From positions 3,100,001 through 3,164,000 of the forward strand of contig NZ_CP108458.1 in NCBI RefSeq assembly GCF_036242395.1: a stretch of 64,000 nucleotides of DNA. Direction: 5' to 3'. This DNA is from Kitasatospora sp. NBC_01266. GTDB taxonomy: Bacteria; Actinomycetota; Actinomycetes; Streptomycetales; Streptomycetaceae. This document shows, one piece after another, positions 8,587-17,622 of the stretch. The stretch's first letter is position 1, and each line of letters opens with the position of its first letter. Both the position numbers and the translations under genes were made by a program. A model generated the notes under the pieces. That model saw nothing but the letters and a program-made list of their open reading frames with translations, was not told where the DNA came from and ran no database searches.

Positions 8587-9489
8587 TCAGCGACCGGCCT
8601 GCTTGAAGGTGTCCGGCGGCGGCGCCGGGGAGGGCGCGGCCGCGGCATCGGTCGCCACCGGTGCGCCGGCCGGGAAGGCGGCCAGCTCCCGCCCGTGCTC
8701 GACCCGGCCGAGCCCGGCATCGCTCGCGGTGCGGCGGGTGAGTTCGGCGATCGGCAGCGGAGTGTGGGCGGCGACCAGGATCAGGTTGCCGAAGCGCTTG
8801 CCCCGCAGCACCGCCGGATCGGCGACCAGCGCGACCTCGGGGAAGACCGCGAGCAGGGTGGCGACCTGGGAGCGGGCGAAGGCGAGCGAGGCGCCGTCGG
8901 CGATGTTGACCGCGTAGCGGCCGCCGGGGGCCAGGGCGCGGGCCGCGAGGGTGGCGAACTCCACCGTGGTGCAGTGCGCGGGAACCCGGGCACCGGAGAA
9001 GACGTCGGCGATCACCAGCTCGGCGCCGCCCTCGGGGGCGCGCTCCAGCACGGCACGGGCGTCGCCGCCACGGACCTTGATCTGCCAGCCGGACGGCATC
9101 GGCAGTTCGGCGCGGACCCATTCGGTGAGCGCGGTGTCCAGCTCGGCGACCTGCTGACGCGAGCGCGGACGGGTCGCCGCGGTGTAGCGGGCCAGGGTCA
9201 GCGCACCGCCGCCCAGGTGCAGGACCCGGATCGGCTTGCCGGGTTCGGCGGCCAGGTCGATCAGGTGGCCCAGCCGGCGCTGGTACTCGAAGGCCAGCCG
9301 GGTCGGGTCGGCCAGGTCGACGTGTGACTGCGGCGCACCGTCGAGCAGCAGCGACCAGGCCTGCGGATGGTCCCGGTCGGGGATCAGCTCGGCCAGGCCG
9401 AACTCGGTGCGGTGCGAGCGCGGCCCGGTGACGGCGGGTGCCTCGGAGGTGGTCGGCCGCCTGCGCGGGGCTCGCTGCTCTCGTCCCAT
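8587..9489 (-). CDS. Spermidine-synthase-like class I methyltransferase-fold protein
   Basis: The 300-aa product has the Rossmann motif IRVLHLGGGALTLARYTAA, then an acidic loop (VAELDTALTEWVRAEL), DARAVLERAPEGGAELVIADVF with the Asp that replaces the methyltransferase loop in aminopropyltransferases, and a PGGRYAVNIAD strand. This is the streptomycete group annotated as fused or stand-alone spermidine synthase. True polyamine synthesis is not certain, because many members lack some substrate residues. N- and C-terminal 25 residues are low complexity. ATG 9489 begins MGREQRAPR. It is convergent with the preceding gene. Confidence 0.65.
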   Translation of the reverse strand: MGREQRAPRRRPTTSEAPAVTGPRSHRTEFGLAELIPDRDHPQAWSLLLDGAPQSHVDLADPTRLAFEYQRRLGHLIDLAAEPGKPIRVLHLGGGALTLARYTAATRPRSRQQVAELDTALTEWVRAELPMPSGWQIKVRGGDARAVLERAPEGGAELVIADVFSGARVPAHCTTVEFATLAARALAPGGRYAVNIADGASLAFARSQVATLLAVFPEVALVADPAVLRGKRFGNLILVAAHTPLPIAELTRRTASDAGLGRVEHGRELAAFPAGAPVATDAAAAPSPAPPPDTFKQAGR

Positions 9490-9547
9490 GGATCGAAGTA
9501 TCTCCTGCGGCCACGGGAGAACGCGCAGGTAGGAGGGGAGGAGCCGG

Positions 9548-10048
9548 TCAGGACGGGCCGAGGCCGCCGGCGATCAGCGTGCGGGCGGCCTCGCAGAGGG
9601 CGGAGCGCAGCGCCCCGGGGTCGGTGGGAGCCGCGAGGGCCTCGGAGCCGGCCGGCGGGACCAGCCAGCGCGGGTCGGTGGCCGCCAGCGGCGTGGCACC
9701 CGGCGCGGCGGAGGTGCCCGGCAGGTGCCAGCGCCCGGCGGTGCCGACCGGGACCAGGAAGGAGAGCGTGGCGCCGCGGGTCCCCTGCACCACCGAACCG
9801 CAGGCCTGGCGCAGCCGCAGGATGTCGACCGCCTCCAGCCCGAGGCGCAGCGGGACGACCACGGCGTCGTACCGCTGGGGGGTGGGCGAGGTGGCGGGCC
9901 GGCGACCCGACGCGCGCCCCCGGACCCGACCGTCGGCGGCCGGCACCCGACCGTCCGCGGCCGGGACCTGGCCGTCGGCGGCCGGTGCCAGGAAGCGTGG
10001 CACCTCGTCCGGGCGGAGACTGCGGAACTTCGGCATCCCGATGAGCAT
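9548..10048 (-). CDS. Conserved hypothetical protein with heptapeptide repeat
   Basis: A 166-aa product of unknown function. After MLIGMPKFRSLRPDEVPRFL come three copies of a 7-residue repeat (PAADG-Q/R-V) encoded at about 9925-9990, then a globular part (YDAVVVPLRLGLEAVDILRL, LSFLVPVGTAGRWHLPGT) and an Ala-rich C-terminus. ATG 10048 is chosen because GGAGGG lies 8 nt upstream; GTG/ATG codons up to 10084 are in frame. No membrane segment or signal peptide is seen. The repeat looks recently expanded. Confidence 0.55.
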   Translation of the reverse strand: MLIGMPKFRSLRPDEVPRFLAPAADGQVPAADGRVPAADGRVRGRASGRRPATSPTPQRYDAVVVPLRLGLEAVDILRLRQACGSVVQGTRGATLSFLVPVGTAGRWHLPGTSAAPGATPLAATDPRWLVPPAGSEALAAPTDPGALRSALCEAARTLIAGGLGPS

Positions 10049-10536
10049 CGTGTGGGCCCTCCTGGTTCGGTTCGCTCCTCGCACCCCTCACGTCCGCTTT
10101 CCCCGGTGTTCGGCTGATCGTCGCCAGGCTCCCCATCCGCCGACGGAAACTGATGGTTCGTCAGTGAGGCGAGAAGCGGGACAAGTGAACAGCGGGGCAA
10201 GTGAACTGATGGTATGAATGCGACGGGAGCTGGACGATGGATGGGTGATACGTCGAGCGACGACCCCGGGCCGCTCGATATCAACACAACGGGCCGCAGC
10301 GCCGATTGGCCACGGGGCGCCTTACAGCAAGCCATGGCATTTCATGGCAGAAGCCCCGAGAAATGTCTGCTTTGACATCAATTGGGGCCTAATCTCCGAC
10401 AGACCCATCGTGACCACTTGATGACAGCCGGTACTGTCGAGCCGTCGCCTCACCGGGCCACACGGGTCCGTCGAGGCGCAGCCGTCCATCCCGCACCGGT
10501 CGGCGTCACCCGCACCGCCTCAGCTCGGAGCGCACC
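10049..10536. other. Divergent control region with 16-bp tandem repeat
   Basis: This 488-bp region lies between the minus-strand hypothetical gene and the plus-strand NsdA-like regulator. It holds the tandem repeat at 10175-10206, flanked by two copies of aactgatgg (10148-10156 and 10204-10212), and an AT-richer part at 10325-10400. No ORF with good codon bias was seen. Confidence 0.5.
10175..10206. repeat. 16-bp tandem direct repeat
   Basis: agcgggacaagtgaac (10175-10190) is followed immediately by agcggggcaagtgaac (10191-10206), one mismatch. About 330 bp upstream of the TPR regulator start. It could be a protein-binding direct repeat or simple slippage. Confidence 0.8.
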
Positions 10537-11895
10537 ATGGCCCCCGCAACCGCCGTGCCCACCCCCAACACCGCGATGCGCGAGCTGCGCGGCGACCTCT
10601 CCCCCGCCGAGTTCGCCACCGTGATCCGGCGCGCGGCACGGGAGATCGGCGAACACGTCTCCTGCGACGCCCGGTACATCGGACGCGTCGAGGCGGGCGC
10701 GATCCGCTGTCCCAACTACGCGTACGAGCGGGTGTTCCGGCACATCTGGCCGGACCGGTCACTGACGGACCTCGGCTTCTCCCCCCGGACGGCCGTGCGC
10801 GGTCGCCCCGCGCAACACCCCCCGCACCATTTCGACGAGGAGAACGACGACGTGCGTCGCCGTACGTTCCTGAGCGGCGGACCGACCGCCCTGGCCACCG
10901 TGCTCGGCCTGGACGGGCCGGCCCAGGCCGCCACCGCGCACCCCGCGCTCCCCCTGCCGCTGCCCGCGCCGCGCGCGCTGTCCACCGCGCGCCGGGTGGG
11001 CGGCGCCGATGTCCGGCGCGTCGAACAGGCCGTCCGGGACATCCGGTCGGCCGACGACGCGCATGGCGCCGACGCCCTGTTCGAGCGCGCCGGGCGATCC
11101 CTGCGCAACGCGTACCTGCTGCTCAACGAGGGCGAGTACTCGCTGGACACCGAGCGGCAACTGCAGTCCACGGCCGGCGAACTGGCCATCTCGGTGGGCT
11201 GGCTGGCCCATGACTCGCAGCGGCTGACCGACGCCCGCTCGTTCTACGCCGAGGCGCTGGCCACCGCCCGGATGGCGGACGACTCGGCGCTGGAGGCCCA
11301 TGTCTTCTGCAACAGCGCCTTCCTGGCCCGGGACGCCGGCCGACCGCGCGAGGCGCTGCGGGCCGCGCAGGCCGGGCAGAGCGCGGCCCGCCGGCTGGAC
11401 TCCGACCGACTGCTCGCCCTGCTCGCCATGCGCGAGGCGGGCGGCTGGGCGGCGCTGGGCGACCGCGGCTCCTGCGAACGGGCGTTGGGCCGGGCCTACA
11501 CGCTCTTCGAGCGGGGCGAGAGCGAGTGCGACCCGGAGTGGATGTCCTTCTTCGGCGAGGCCGAGATCGCGGGTCTGGAGGCGCAGTGCTGGTCGGCGCT
11601 GGGCGAGTGGGACCGGGCCAGTGCGCAGGCCAGCCTGGCCATGGCGCTGCAGCAGCCCCAGTTCGTCCGCAACCGGGCGCTGTACACCGCCGAGTTGGCC
11701 CACGACCGGCTCGGCCGCGGCGACCTGGCCGGGGCGGCCGAGCACGGCAGCGCGGCGGTGGAACTGCTCGGCCAGGTCCGCTCCGCCCGGATCCGCGGCA
11801 TGCTCGCGGACACCGCGCAGCGGCTGCGCGCCTTCCGCGGGGTGAGTGAGGTCAGGACGTTCCTGGCCGGCTACGACAGTGCGGTGGCGGCCTGA
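10537..11895 (+). CDS. TPR-containing regulator, NsdA-like
   Basis: A 452-aa protein. Residues 1-90 resemble the HTH-like region of a streptomycete regulator family (MRELRGDLSPAEFATVIRRA, RYIGRVEAGAIRCPNYAYER, typically facing a winged or lambda-like HTH). A twin-Arg patch RRRTFLSGG and an Ala/Pro linker follow. From about residue 180 to the end come tetratricopeptide-type helical pairs (ARSFYAEALATARMADDSAL, ALRAAQAGQSAARRLDSDRL, ASAQASLAMALQQPQFVRNR). NsdA of S. coelicolor, a negative regulator of antibiotics and development, has this layout, but the family has many paralogues, so orthology is not claimed. It ends 7 bp before the convergent phosphatase gene. Confidence 0.65.
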   Translation: MAPATAVPTPNTAMRELRGDLSPAEFATVIRRAAREIGEHVSCDARYIGRVEAGAIRCPNYAYERVFRHIWPDRSLTDLGFSPRTAVRGRPAQHPPHHFDEENDDVRRRTFLSGGPTALATVLGLDGPAQAATAHPALPLPLPAPRALSTARRVGGADVRRVEQAVRDIRSADDAHGADALFERAGRSLRNAYLLLNEGEYSLDTERQLQSTAGELAISVGWLAHDSQRLTDARSFYAEALATARMADDSALEAHVFCNSAFLARDAGRPREALRAAQAGQSAARRLDSDRLLALLAMREAGGWAALGDRGSCERALGRAYTLFERGESECDPEWMSFFGEAEIAGLEAQCWSALGEWDRASAQASLAMALQQPQFVRNRALYTAELAHDRLGRGDLAGAAEHGSAAVELLGQVRSARIRGMLADTAQRLRAFRGVSEVRTFLAGYDSAVAA

Positions 11896-11902
11896 GAGCC
11901 GG

Positions 11903-12556
11903 TCAGACGGTGGTCAGCGAGTCCAGGTGACTGTGGTCGTTCCAGATCTCGATCGCGGGCAGGCCGTACTCCCAGGAGAGCACCGAGAGCGCCGCCGTAC
12001 CGAGCTTGAGCCGCTGACCGTACTCCGGTGCCAGGCCCAGCCAGCGGGCGGCCAGCACCCGCAGCAGGTGACCGTGGGCGAAGACCAGCACATCGCGGTC
12101 GGCGGCGTGCATGGTGGTGGTCTCGGGGTGCGGGGTGCCGTGGTCCTCCTCGACCCCGGCGAGGAAGGCGTCCGCGCGGGCACCGACCTCCGAGAGCTTC
12201 TCGCCCTCGGGCACGCCGTCGCGCCAGATCAGCCAGCCCGGCCGGTCGTGCTCGCGGATCTCGACGCCGGTGCGGCCCTCGTACGCGCCGTAGTCCCACT
12301 CGAGCAGTTCGGGCCGGTCCACCGCGCGATCGCCGAAGCCGGCCAGCTCGCAGGTCTCCCGGGCCCGGGAGAGCGGGCTGGTGTAGACCACGGCCTCCGG
12401 CAGGCCGTTCCACGGCGCGCGGCGCAGCCGGGCACCGACCAGGCGGGCCATCTGCCGCCCTTCGTCGGTGAGCGGGATGTCGGTCCGGCCGGTGTGCTGG
12501 CCGCTCGCCGACCAGGCGGTCTCACCGTGGCGGACGAGGATCAGACGAGCGGGCAT
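11903..12556 (-). CDS. Histidine phosphatase (phosphoglycerate-mutase-like)
   Basis: The catalytic RHG motif is in [20 protein letters not shown], giving the phosphorylated His at about residue 9. The second half of the active site is seen in [14 protein letters not shown], the Glu of [11 protein letters not shown] and [20 protein letters not shown]. The 217-aa length is normal for small histidine phosphatases of the GpmB/CobC type. The substrate is not predictable. ATG 12556 puts RHG at the normal distance from the N-terminus; the upstream extension in frame is ignored. Confidence 0.85.
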   Translation of the reverse strand: MPARLILVRHGETAWSASGQHTGRTDIPLTDEGRQMARLVGARLRRAPWNGLPEAVVYTSPLSRARETCELAGFGDRAVDRPELLEWDYGAYEGRTGVEIREHDRPGWLIWRDGVPEGEKLSEVGARADAFLAGVEEDHGTPHPETTTMHAADRDVLVFAHGHLLRVLAARWLGLAPEYGQRLKLGTAALSVLSWEYGLPAIEIWNDHSHLDSLTTV

Positions 12557-12764
12557 CACGGGCTCCTGAGGGCTGGGCACCGGCACGCGGGCCGACGCCA
12601 GGACGGTGGGGTGCACTGCCATGATCCCCTACCCGGCGGTTACCGACAGGTACACCCCCGGGGGACGGGACCGCGGGCACTGCGCGAGGTCGCGGGCCGT
12701 GACCTGCCGACAACGGGTGGCGGCGGCCGCGTTGTCAGCGGCGGGTGCGAGACTGGCGAACACC

Positions 12765-14021
12765 ATGAACGTCTCGCTCACCGATCAGGCCCGGCGGCTG
12801 GCCGCGCTGCGTGGCGGGGCCGAGCAGCGCGGGCTCGACGCCCGGGCGCTGGCCGCCCTCGCCGCCAACCCCGGCTGCCGCCGCCGGGCCGTGCTGGATG
12901 CCGCCGGGGTGGACAAGGGCGCCGTGGCGGGGCGCCTGGGCCGCCCCGCGCCGTTCGGCCGCTCCCCGTTCGCGATCGCCCGCGGCACGGTCTTCGAGGC
13001 CCGGCTGAAGGCCGACGACTGCGCCGCGCTGCTGGACCCGCTGCGCCGCCACCTCGGCCTGCCGCCGGGCGACGGCGAGCGGGTCGAGATCCCGGACCTG
13101 CTGCCGCGTTCGGGCCCGGCGGTGCGAGCCGCGCGCACCACCGAGGCACTGGCCGAGGCGGTCGCCGCCTCGCTGGCCGATCCCGCGCTGTGGACGCTGC
13201 TCGACCATCCGATGCTGCGGCTCACCGTGGCCGGTGCGTCCGCCTATCTGGAGCCGGACGCGGTGCTGGTGCGCGGCGGCCGGTGCACCGTGGTGGAGAT
13301 CAAGTCCTTCCCGGTGCTGGACGGTTCGGCCGATCCCGCGAAGGTGGGCGCGGCTGCCCGGCAGGCCGCCGTCTACGTGCTGGCGCTGCAGGAGGCGGCC
13401 GGCCAGGACGGGGGCGTCCAAGGTGCGGTGCCGCGGGATCCGGGGCTGCGGGATCCCGGGCTGCCCGGCAGCCCGGAGCTGACCGTGCTGCTGGTCTGCC
13501 CCAAGGACTTCGGCCAGCAGCCGGTGGCCGCCGCGATCGATGTCCGGCGCGAACTGGCGACCACCAGGCGGGCGCTGGCCCGGCTGACCCGGATCGAGGA
13601 GCTGCTGGACGCGCTGCCGCCCGGCATCAGCTTCGACCTGGCGCCGGACCCGACCGGGCAGCCGACCCGACCGGTCGCGGAGCTGACCGCGGCGGTGGAC
13701 CAGGTGGCGGCGAGCTACGGCCCCGAGTGCCTGTCGGCCTGCGAACTCGGCTTCCACTGCCGGGCGCAGGCGCGCGCGGCCGGCTCGGTCGAGCAGATCG
13801 GGCGCGGGGTCAGGGCGGATCTGGGCGACCTGCGCACGGTGGCGGCGGTACTGACGGCCTGCGGCGCCGGCGAGTGCCCGGCCACGGATGCGGGCCCGGC
13901 GGGCGAGGATCCGGCAGGTGATGACCCGGCGGCCGCGCGGCTGCGGTACGCGGCCGTGCTGCGCGCCGAGGCGCTGGCGGGGACGGCCGCGCCGGCCGCG
14001 CCGACCGGGGCGGCCGGATGA
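12765..14021 (+). CDS. PD-(D/E)XK nuclease with probable Fe-S cysteine cluster
   Basis: A 418-aa product. The nuclease core is GASAYLEPDAVLVRGGRCTV followed by VEIKSF, giving D...E-x-K of the PD-(D/E)XK fold. C-terminal to it is C-x3-C-x5-C (ECLSACELGFHC), and a lone Cys lies far upstream (NPGCRRR). This one-plus-three pattern resembles the 4Fe-4S clusters of the Cas4/Dna2/AddB nucleases (inference; canonical spacing is C-x2-C-x5-C). ATG 12765 is chosen by coding start and spacing from the upstream gene. The stop overlaps the next start as ATGA, so it is translationally coupled to the following two genes, the last of which is an SF1 helicase. Confidence 0.65.
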   Translation: MNVSLTDQARRLAALRGGAEQRGLDARALAALAANPGCRRRAVLDAAGVDKGAVAGRLGRPAPFGRSPFAIARGTVFEARLKADDCAALLDPLRRHLGLPPGDGERVEIPDLLPRSGPAVRAARTTEALAEAVAASLADPALWTLLDHPMLRLTVAGASAYLEPDAVLVRGGRCTVVEIKSFPVLDGSADPAKVGAAARQAAVYVLALQEAAGQDGGVQGAVPRDPGLRDPGLPGSPELTVLLVCPKDFGQQPVAAAIDVRRELATTRRALARLTRIEELLDALPPGISFDLAPDPTGQPTRPVAELTAAVDQVAASYGPECLSACELGFHCRAQARAAGSVEQIGRGVRADLGDLRTVAAVLTACGAGECPATDAGPAGEDPAGDDPAAARLRYAAVLRAEALAGTAAPAAPTGAAG

Positions 14022-15589
14022 GCCTGCTGACCACGCTGGCCCGGCTGGAGGCGATCCGCAGCGGCCACGCCGAGCCGCTGGCCACCGTGTGCCACCGCCA
14101 CCTCGCGGACCGGCCGATGGTGCTGGTCCCGCTCGCCACGGCGGCCGAGGACGGCGCGCCGCTGGCCGTGCTGCTCGGCACCGACCGGACCGAGCCCCGG
14201 CTGCACATCGTGCCGCAGCCGCTCAACCGGGAGCGGCGGGCCGAGTTCCTGACCGCGCTGGCCGACGACCTGCTGCCGTACCTGGACTCGTTCGCCGAGG
14301 CGGTCGAGCTGATCGAGGGCTCCGAGAAGGACCCGGCCACCGGCGAGAAGACCCTGACCACCCGTGAGTTGTGCCTGGACGCACCGCAGTTGATCGTCCC
14401 GAACGTCGGTTCGGTGCGGCACCTGGCACTGCTCGGGCGGGCCACCAGGTTCCGGCGCACGGCGGAGGACCCGGACCCCGGGCCGTACCCGGCGCCGCCC
14501 CGGGTGCCGCTGCTGGGGCGCTGGCTGACCCATCTGACCGAGCGGGCCCAGGTGCCGGGCGCGAGCCTGCTGCTGCCGATGACCGCGCTGCTGGCCCGGC
14601 ACTGGGCGACCGGGCAGAGCCTGCTGGAGGACCAGCACCTGGCCGCCCAGCTCGCCTGGCACCAGCCGCCGGACGGCCTGACCGGCGCCGCGGCCGCCGA
14701 ACTGGCCGAGACGGCACGCGACCCGCACGGCCAGCTGCTGCACCCGCCGGCCGGCCCCGCCACCGATCCCCGGTTCGACGAGAAGCTGCTGGCGCCCGCG
14801 ATCGCGCGCTACGACGCGGCCCAGGCAGCCGTCCGGCAGCAGCGCGCGGACGCCGCGGTGGAACTCGCGGCCTGCGTGGACGATCTTCGGCGGGTGCTGT
14901 CGCAGGTGCTGCTGCCGACCTGGACGGACGTCTGGCGCGGGCTCGACCTGCTGCGCGCGCTGCCGCCGGGCGGGCACTTGGCCGAGCGCTGGGAGAGCGA
15001 CCGCTGGTCCTACACCGGCCACCGGGACCGGCTGGCGGCCGGCGAGCCGCCGCAGCCCCGGGTGGACGACGCGGTCACGGCGGCCCGCAAGCTCGCGCAG
15101 CGCGAGCGCGAGCAGGTGCGGGTCGCGGTGCAGGAGGCGCTGGACGATCCGCTGGCGATGGCCGAGCGCCGGCTGGCCGGCGAGGCGTTCAGCGGGGTGG
15201 TGACGGAGCTGGAGCCGGCCTACGACACCAGCGGCCGGACGCCGAAGCCGAGACCGCTGCTCACCGTGCGCACCATCGACCGGCCGCACGCCGACCTCGG
15301 CCGCGAGGTGCACCGGGCGTCCGGGCCGAGCGCTCAGAAGGCCGAGGTGGTCGCCTTCGACGCGGCGGCGGGCCTGATCACCGTGCGGGTGCTGAACGGC
15401 ATGGGCCGCCGGAAGGAGCCCGAACCCGGCAGCCTGCCGCAGCCCGGCGAGCCGGTGACCTTCACCCTGTTCGAGCTCGCCCCGCGCCAGTCGGCGCCGC
15501 TGCCGGAGCCGGATGACACGCCGTGGACGCATGGCGGTCCCCCGTCGGCCGCCCGGAGTTCGACTCCCGTCCCCGAAGAGTGGGCATGA
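14018..15589 (+). CDS. Protein of unknown function between nuclease and helicase
   Basis: 523 aa, family not recognised. Notable stretches are MSLLTTLARLEAIRSGHAEP, a segment with many charged residues (ELIEGSEKDPATGEKTLTTR), a helical middle (RYDAAQAAVRQQRADAAVEL, VAVQEALDDPLAMAERRLAG) and a possible small beta domain near the end (ELEPAYDTSGRTPKPRPLLT to AAAGLITVRVLNGMGRRKEP), which could be an OB-like nucleic-acid module. No P-loop, signal peptide or membrane segment is seen. The start overlaps the nuclease stop by ATGA, and its own stop overlaps the helicase start by ATGA, so it is likely a subunit of the same complex. Confidence 0.6.
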   Translation: MSLLTTLARLEAIRSGHAEPLATVCHRHLADRPMVLVPLATAAEDGAPLAVLLGTDRTEPRLHIVPQPLNRERRAEFLTALADDLLPYLDSFAEAVELIEGSEKDPATGEKTLTTRELCLDAPQLIVPNVGSVRHLALLGRATRFRRTAEDPDPGPYPAPPRVPLLGRWLTHLTERAQVPGASLLLPMTALLARHWATGQSLLEDQHLAAQLAWHQPPDGLTGAAAAELAETARDPHGQLLHPPAGPATDPRFDEKLLAPAIARYDAAQAAVRQQRADAAVELAACVDDLRRVLSQVLLPTWTDVWRGLDLLRALPPGGHLAERWESDRWSYTGHRDRLAAGEPPQPRVDDAVTAARKLAQREREQVRVAVQEALDDPLAMAERRLAGEAFSGVVTELEPAYDTSGRTPKPRPLLTVRTIDRPHADLGREVHRASGPSAQKAEVVAFDAAAGLITVRVLNGMGRRKEPEPGSLPQPGEPVTFTLFELAPRQSAPLPEPDDTPWTHGGPPSAARSSTPVPEEWA

Positions 15590-17034
15590 GCAGCACTGTG
15601 AGCCGTCTGACCCCGTCCACGCCGCCATCCCCCGCGGCCGCCGCCGACGCGGCGGTGGCGGCGATCCTGGCCGCCACCGTCCACCCGGCCCCCGGCGCGC
15701 CGCGCGGCGTGGTGGTCGACTCACCGCCCGGCGCGGGGAAGTCGACGCTGGTGGTGAAGGCCGCCCGGGAGCTGGTCGGAGCGGGCGAGCGGCTGATGAT
15801 CGTGGCCCAGACGAACAGTCAGGTGGACGATCTGGTCGACCGCTTGGCCACCAAGGGCAGCGAGCTGACCATCGGCCGGCTGCACAGCGGTGAGGCCCGC
15901 CCGGCCGCCGAGGCACTGCGGCACCCGAATGTGACGGCGAGCAGCAAGCCGGGCGATCTGCTGGAGCTGGACGTGGTGGTCTCCACCGCCGCCAAGTGGC
16001 AGTGGGTCAAGGACGTCGAGCCGTGGCGGCACGCGATCGTGGACGAGGCGTACCAGATGCGCTCGGACGCGCTGCTCGCGGTGGCCCGGCTCTTCGAGCG
16101 GGCGCTCTTCGTCGGGGATCCGGGCCAGTTGGACCCGTTCACGGTGGTCGGCACCGACCAGTGGAGCGGGTTGTCCTACGATCCGTCGGGCAGTGCGGTG
16201 GTCACGCTACTGGCGCACAATCCGGCGATCGAGCCGCACCGGCTGCCGGTCTCCTGGCGGCTGCCCGCCTCGGCGGCGCCGCTGATCTCGGACGCCTTCT
16301 ACCCGTTCACGCCGTTCCGTTCCGGGACCGGTCCCGGCGACCGGCTGCTGCTGCCGGGCGTCCGTTCGGACGGCAGCGCGGTGGACGCGACGATCGACGA
16401 GGCCGCCGAGTACGGCTGGGCACTGCTGGAGCTGCCCGCCCGGCACACCGTGCGGACCGATCCACAGGCGGTGGCGGCGGTCGCGGCGCTGGTCCGCCGG
16501 CTGCTGGAGCGCGGCCTGGTGGCCACCTCCGAGCAGGGCCGGGTGCCGCTGACCGCCGGGCGGATCGCGGTCGGCACCGCGCACCGCGACCAGGCGGCGG
16601 CGGTCCGCGCGGCGCTCGGCGCCCTCGGCGTCCCGGTGGACCCGACGGCCGGCCCGGCCGTCAGCGTGGACACCGCGAACCGGCTGCAGGGGCGCGAGTA
16701 CGACGTGACGGTGGTGCTGCATCCGCTCTCCGGACGCCCGGACGCCACCGCCTTCCACCTGGAGACCGGGCGGCTGTGCGTGCTGGCCTCGCGGCACCGG
16801 CACGCCTGCATCGTGGTGGCGCGGGCCGGGATCCCCGAACTGCTGGACGAGCACCCGGCCACCGATCCGGTGCAGCTGGGCAGTGCGATGCGGATCCCGG
16901 CCGGGTGGGAGGGGCGGCTGGGCGGGGAGGTGATCGGGCTGCTGGAGCGGGTCGGGGCGCAGTTCCCGGACGGCTGGGAGGCCAATTACCGGGTGCTGCA
17001 GCACCTGGCGGAGCACCGGGTGCGCGGCTCGTAG
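15586..17034 (+). CDS. Superfamily 1 (Upf1/Dna2-like) DNA/RNA helicase
   Basis: A 482-aa ATPase. Walker A is VVVDSPPGAGKSTLVVKAAR, motif Ia is MIVAQTNSQVDDLV, Walker B is AIVDEAYQ (DEAY) and motif III is ALFVGDPGQLDPF. Motif IV/V region is VDTANRLQGREYDVTVVLHP and motif VI is ETGRLCVLASRHRHACIVVA. The VDTANRLQGRE signature and the GDPGQL motif place it in the Upf1-like SF1B group. With the upstream nuclease it resembles a split Dna2 or a nuclease-helicase defence or repair complex. It is the third gene of the coupled operon. Confidence 0.8.
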   Translation: MSSTVSRLTPSTPPSPAAAADAAVAAILAATVHPAPGAPRGVVVDSPPGAGKSTLVVKAARELVGAGERLMIVAQTNSQVDDLVDRLATKGSELTIGRLHSGEARPAAEALRHPNVTASSKPGDLLELDVVVSTAAKWQWVKDVEPWRHAIVDEAYQMRSDALLAVARLFERALFVGDPGQLDPFTVVGTDQWSGLSYDPSGSAVVTLLAHNPAIEPHRLPVSWRLPASAAPLISDAFYPFTPFRSGTGPGDRLLLPGVRSDGSAVDATIDEAAEYGWALLELPARHTVRTDPQAVAAVAALVRRLLERGLVATSEQGRVPLTAGRIAVGTAHRDQAAAVRAALGALGVPVDPTAGPAVSVDTANRLQGREYDVTVVLHPLSGRPDATAFHLETGRLCVLASRHRHACIVVARAGIPELLDEHPATDPVQLGSAMRIPAGWEGRLGGEVIGLLERVGAQFPDGWEANYRVLQHLAEHRVRGS

Positions 17035-17189
17035 GGCCGGCCGGCGGCCGGGGCGCGCGCCCCGGCGTACTGCGGCGACGAGTGCCGGTGCAGGCACCGT
17101 TCCGCGATGGGTGGGACGCGAGCGACAATGGACGACGGCCGCCCACCGACCGTCATGCAGTCGGTCCCCGCTAGCGAAGGTGTTCTCGC

Positions 17190-17537
17190 ATGCCCGATCG
17201 CCAAGATCCGCCGCGCCGCCTGCGTCCGGCTCCGCTGCTCTTCGAGCCCGATGCCCTGGTCGCCGAACCGGAGCGGTTCTTCCAGTTGGAGAGCATCGAG
17301 GACCCGGCCGAACTGCTGAAGAGGTCGACCGAATTGGCGCTGGCCTTCCGGGCGGCGGCCGAGCGGGCCACCGACTTCCAGGCGATCGCGGCGGCCCAAC
17401 TGGCCGATCCGCGCCGGTTCGACGCGCTCTCGGCGGCCGAGGTCGCGGCGCGGGCGGACTGGACGGCGGACTACGCGACCCGGATGGTCGAGTACGGCCG
17501 CGGCCTGCTGCGCCAGCGCGGAGCCGGCGAGAGCTAG
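17190..17537 (+). CDS. Small conserved hypothetical protein
   Basis: A 115-aa soluble protein, no recognised domain. It begins MPDRQDPPRRLRPAPLLFEP, then is mainly predicted helix (DPAELLKRSTELALAFRAAA, DFQAIAAAQLADPRRFDALS) and ends with a basic GRGLLRQRGAGES. gaaggtg upstream of ATG 17190 is a good ribosome site. It lies 155 bp after the helicase in the same direction and might be co-transcribed, but the gap argues for independence. Confidence 0.6.
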   Translation: MPDRQDPPRRLRPAPLLFEPDALVAEPERFFQLESIEDPAELLKRSTELALAFRAAAERATDFQAIAAAQLADPRRFDALSAAEVAARADWTADYATRMVEYGRGLLRQRGAGES

Positions 17538-17622
17538 CGGCAGGCCGCGGGAGTCAGCCGCTCAGGCCAGGCAGAGAGCCAGGCCAGGGCGCCGGAGGAG
17601 CAAGCCGGGCGAACGGGCCGCG

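Noticed and set aside
11846..13921. 691-aa plus-strand frame across the phosphatase and nuclease genes
   Set aside because: Antisense to the histidine phosphatase and out of frame in the nuclease; low-complexity Arg/Gly/Pro composition.
12765..17034. CRISPR-Cas4 or complete AddAB system
   Set aside because: No repeats or cas1/cas2. The nuclease and helicase are separate proteins and the middle one matches neither AddA nor AddB.
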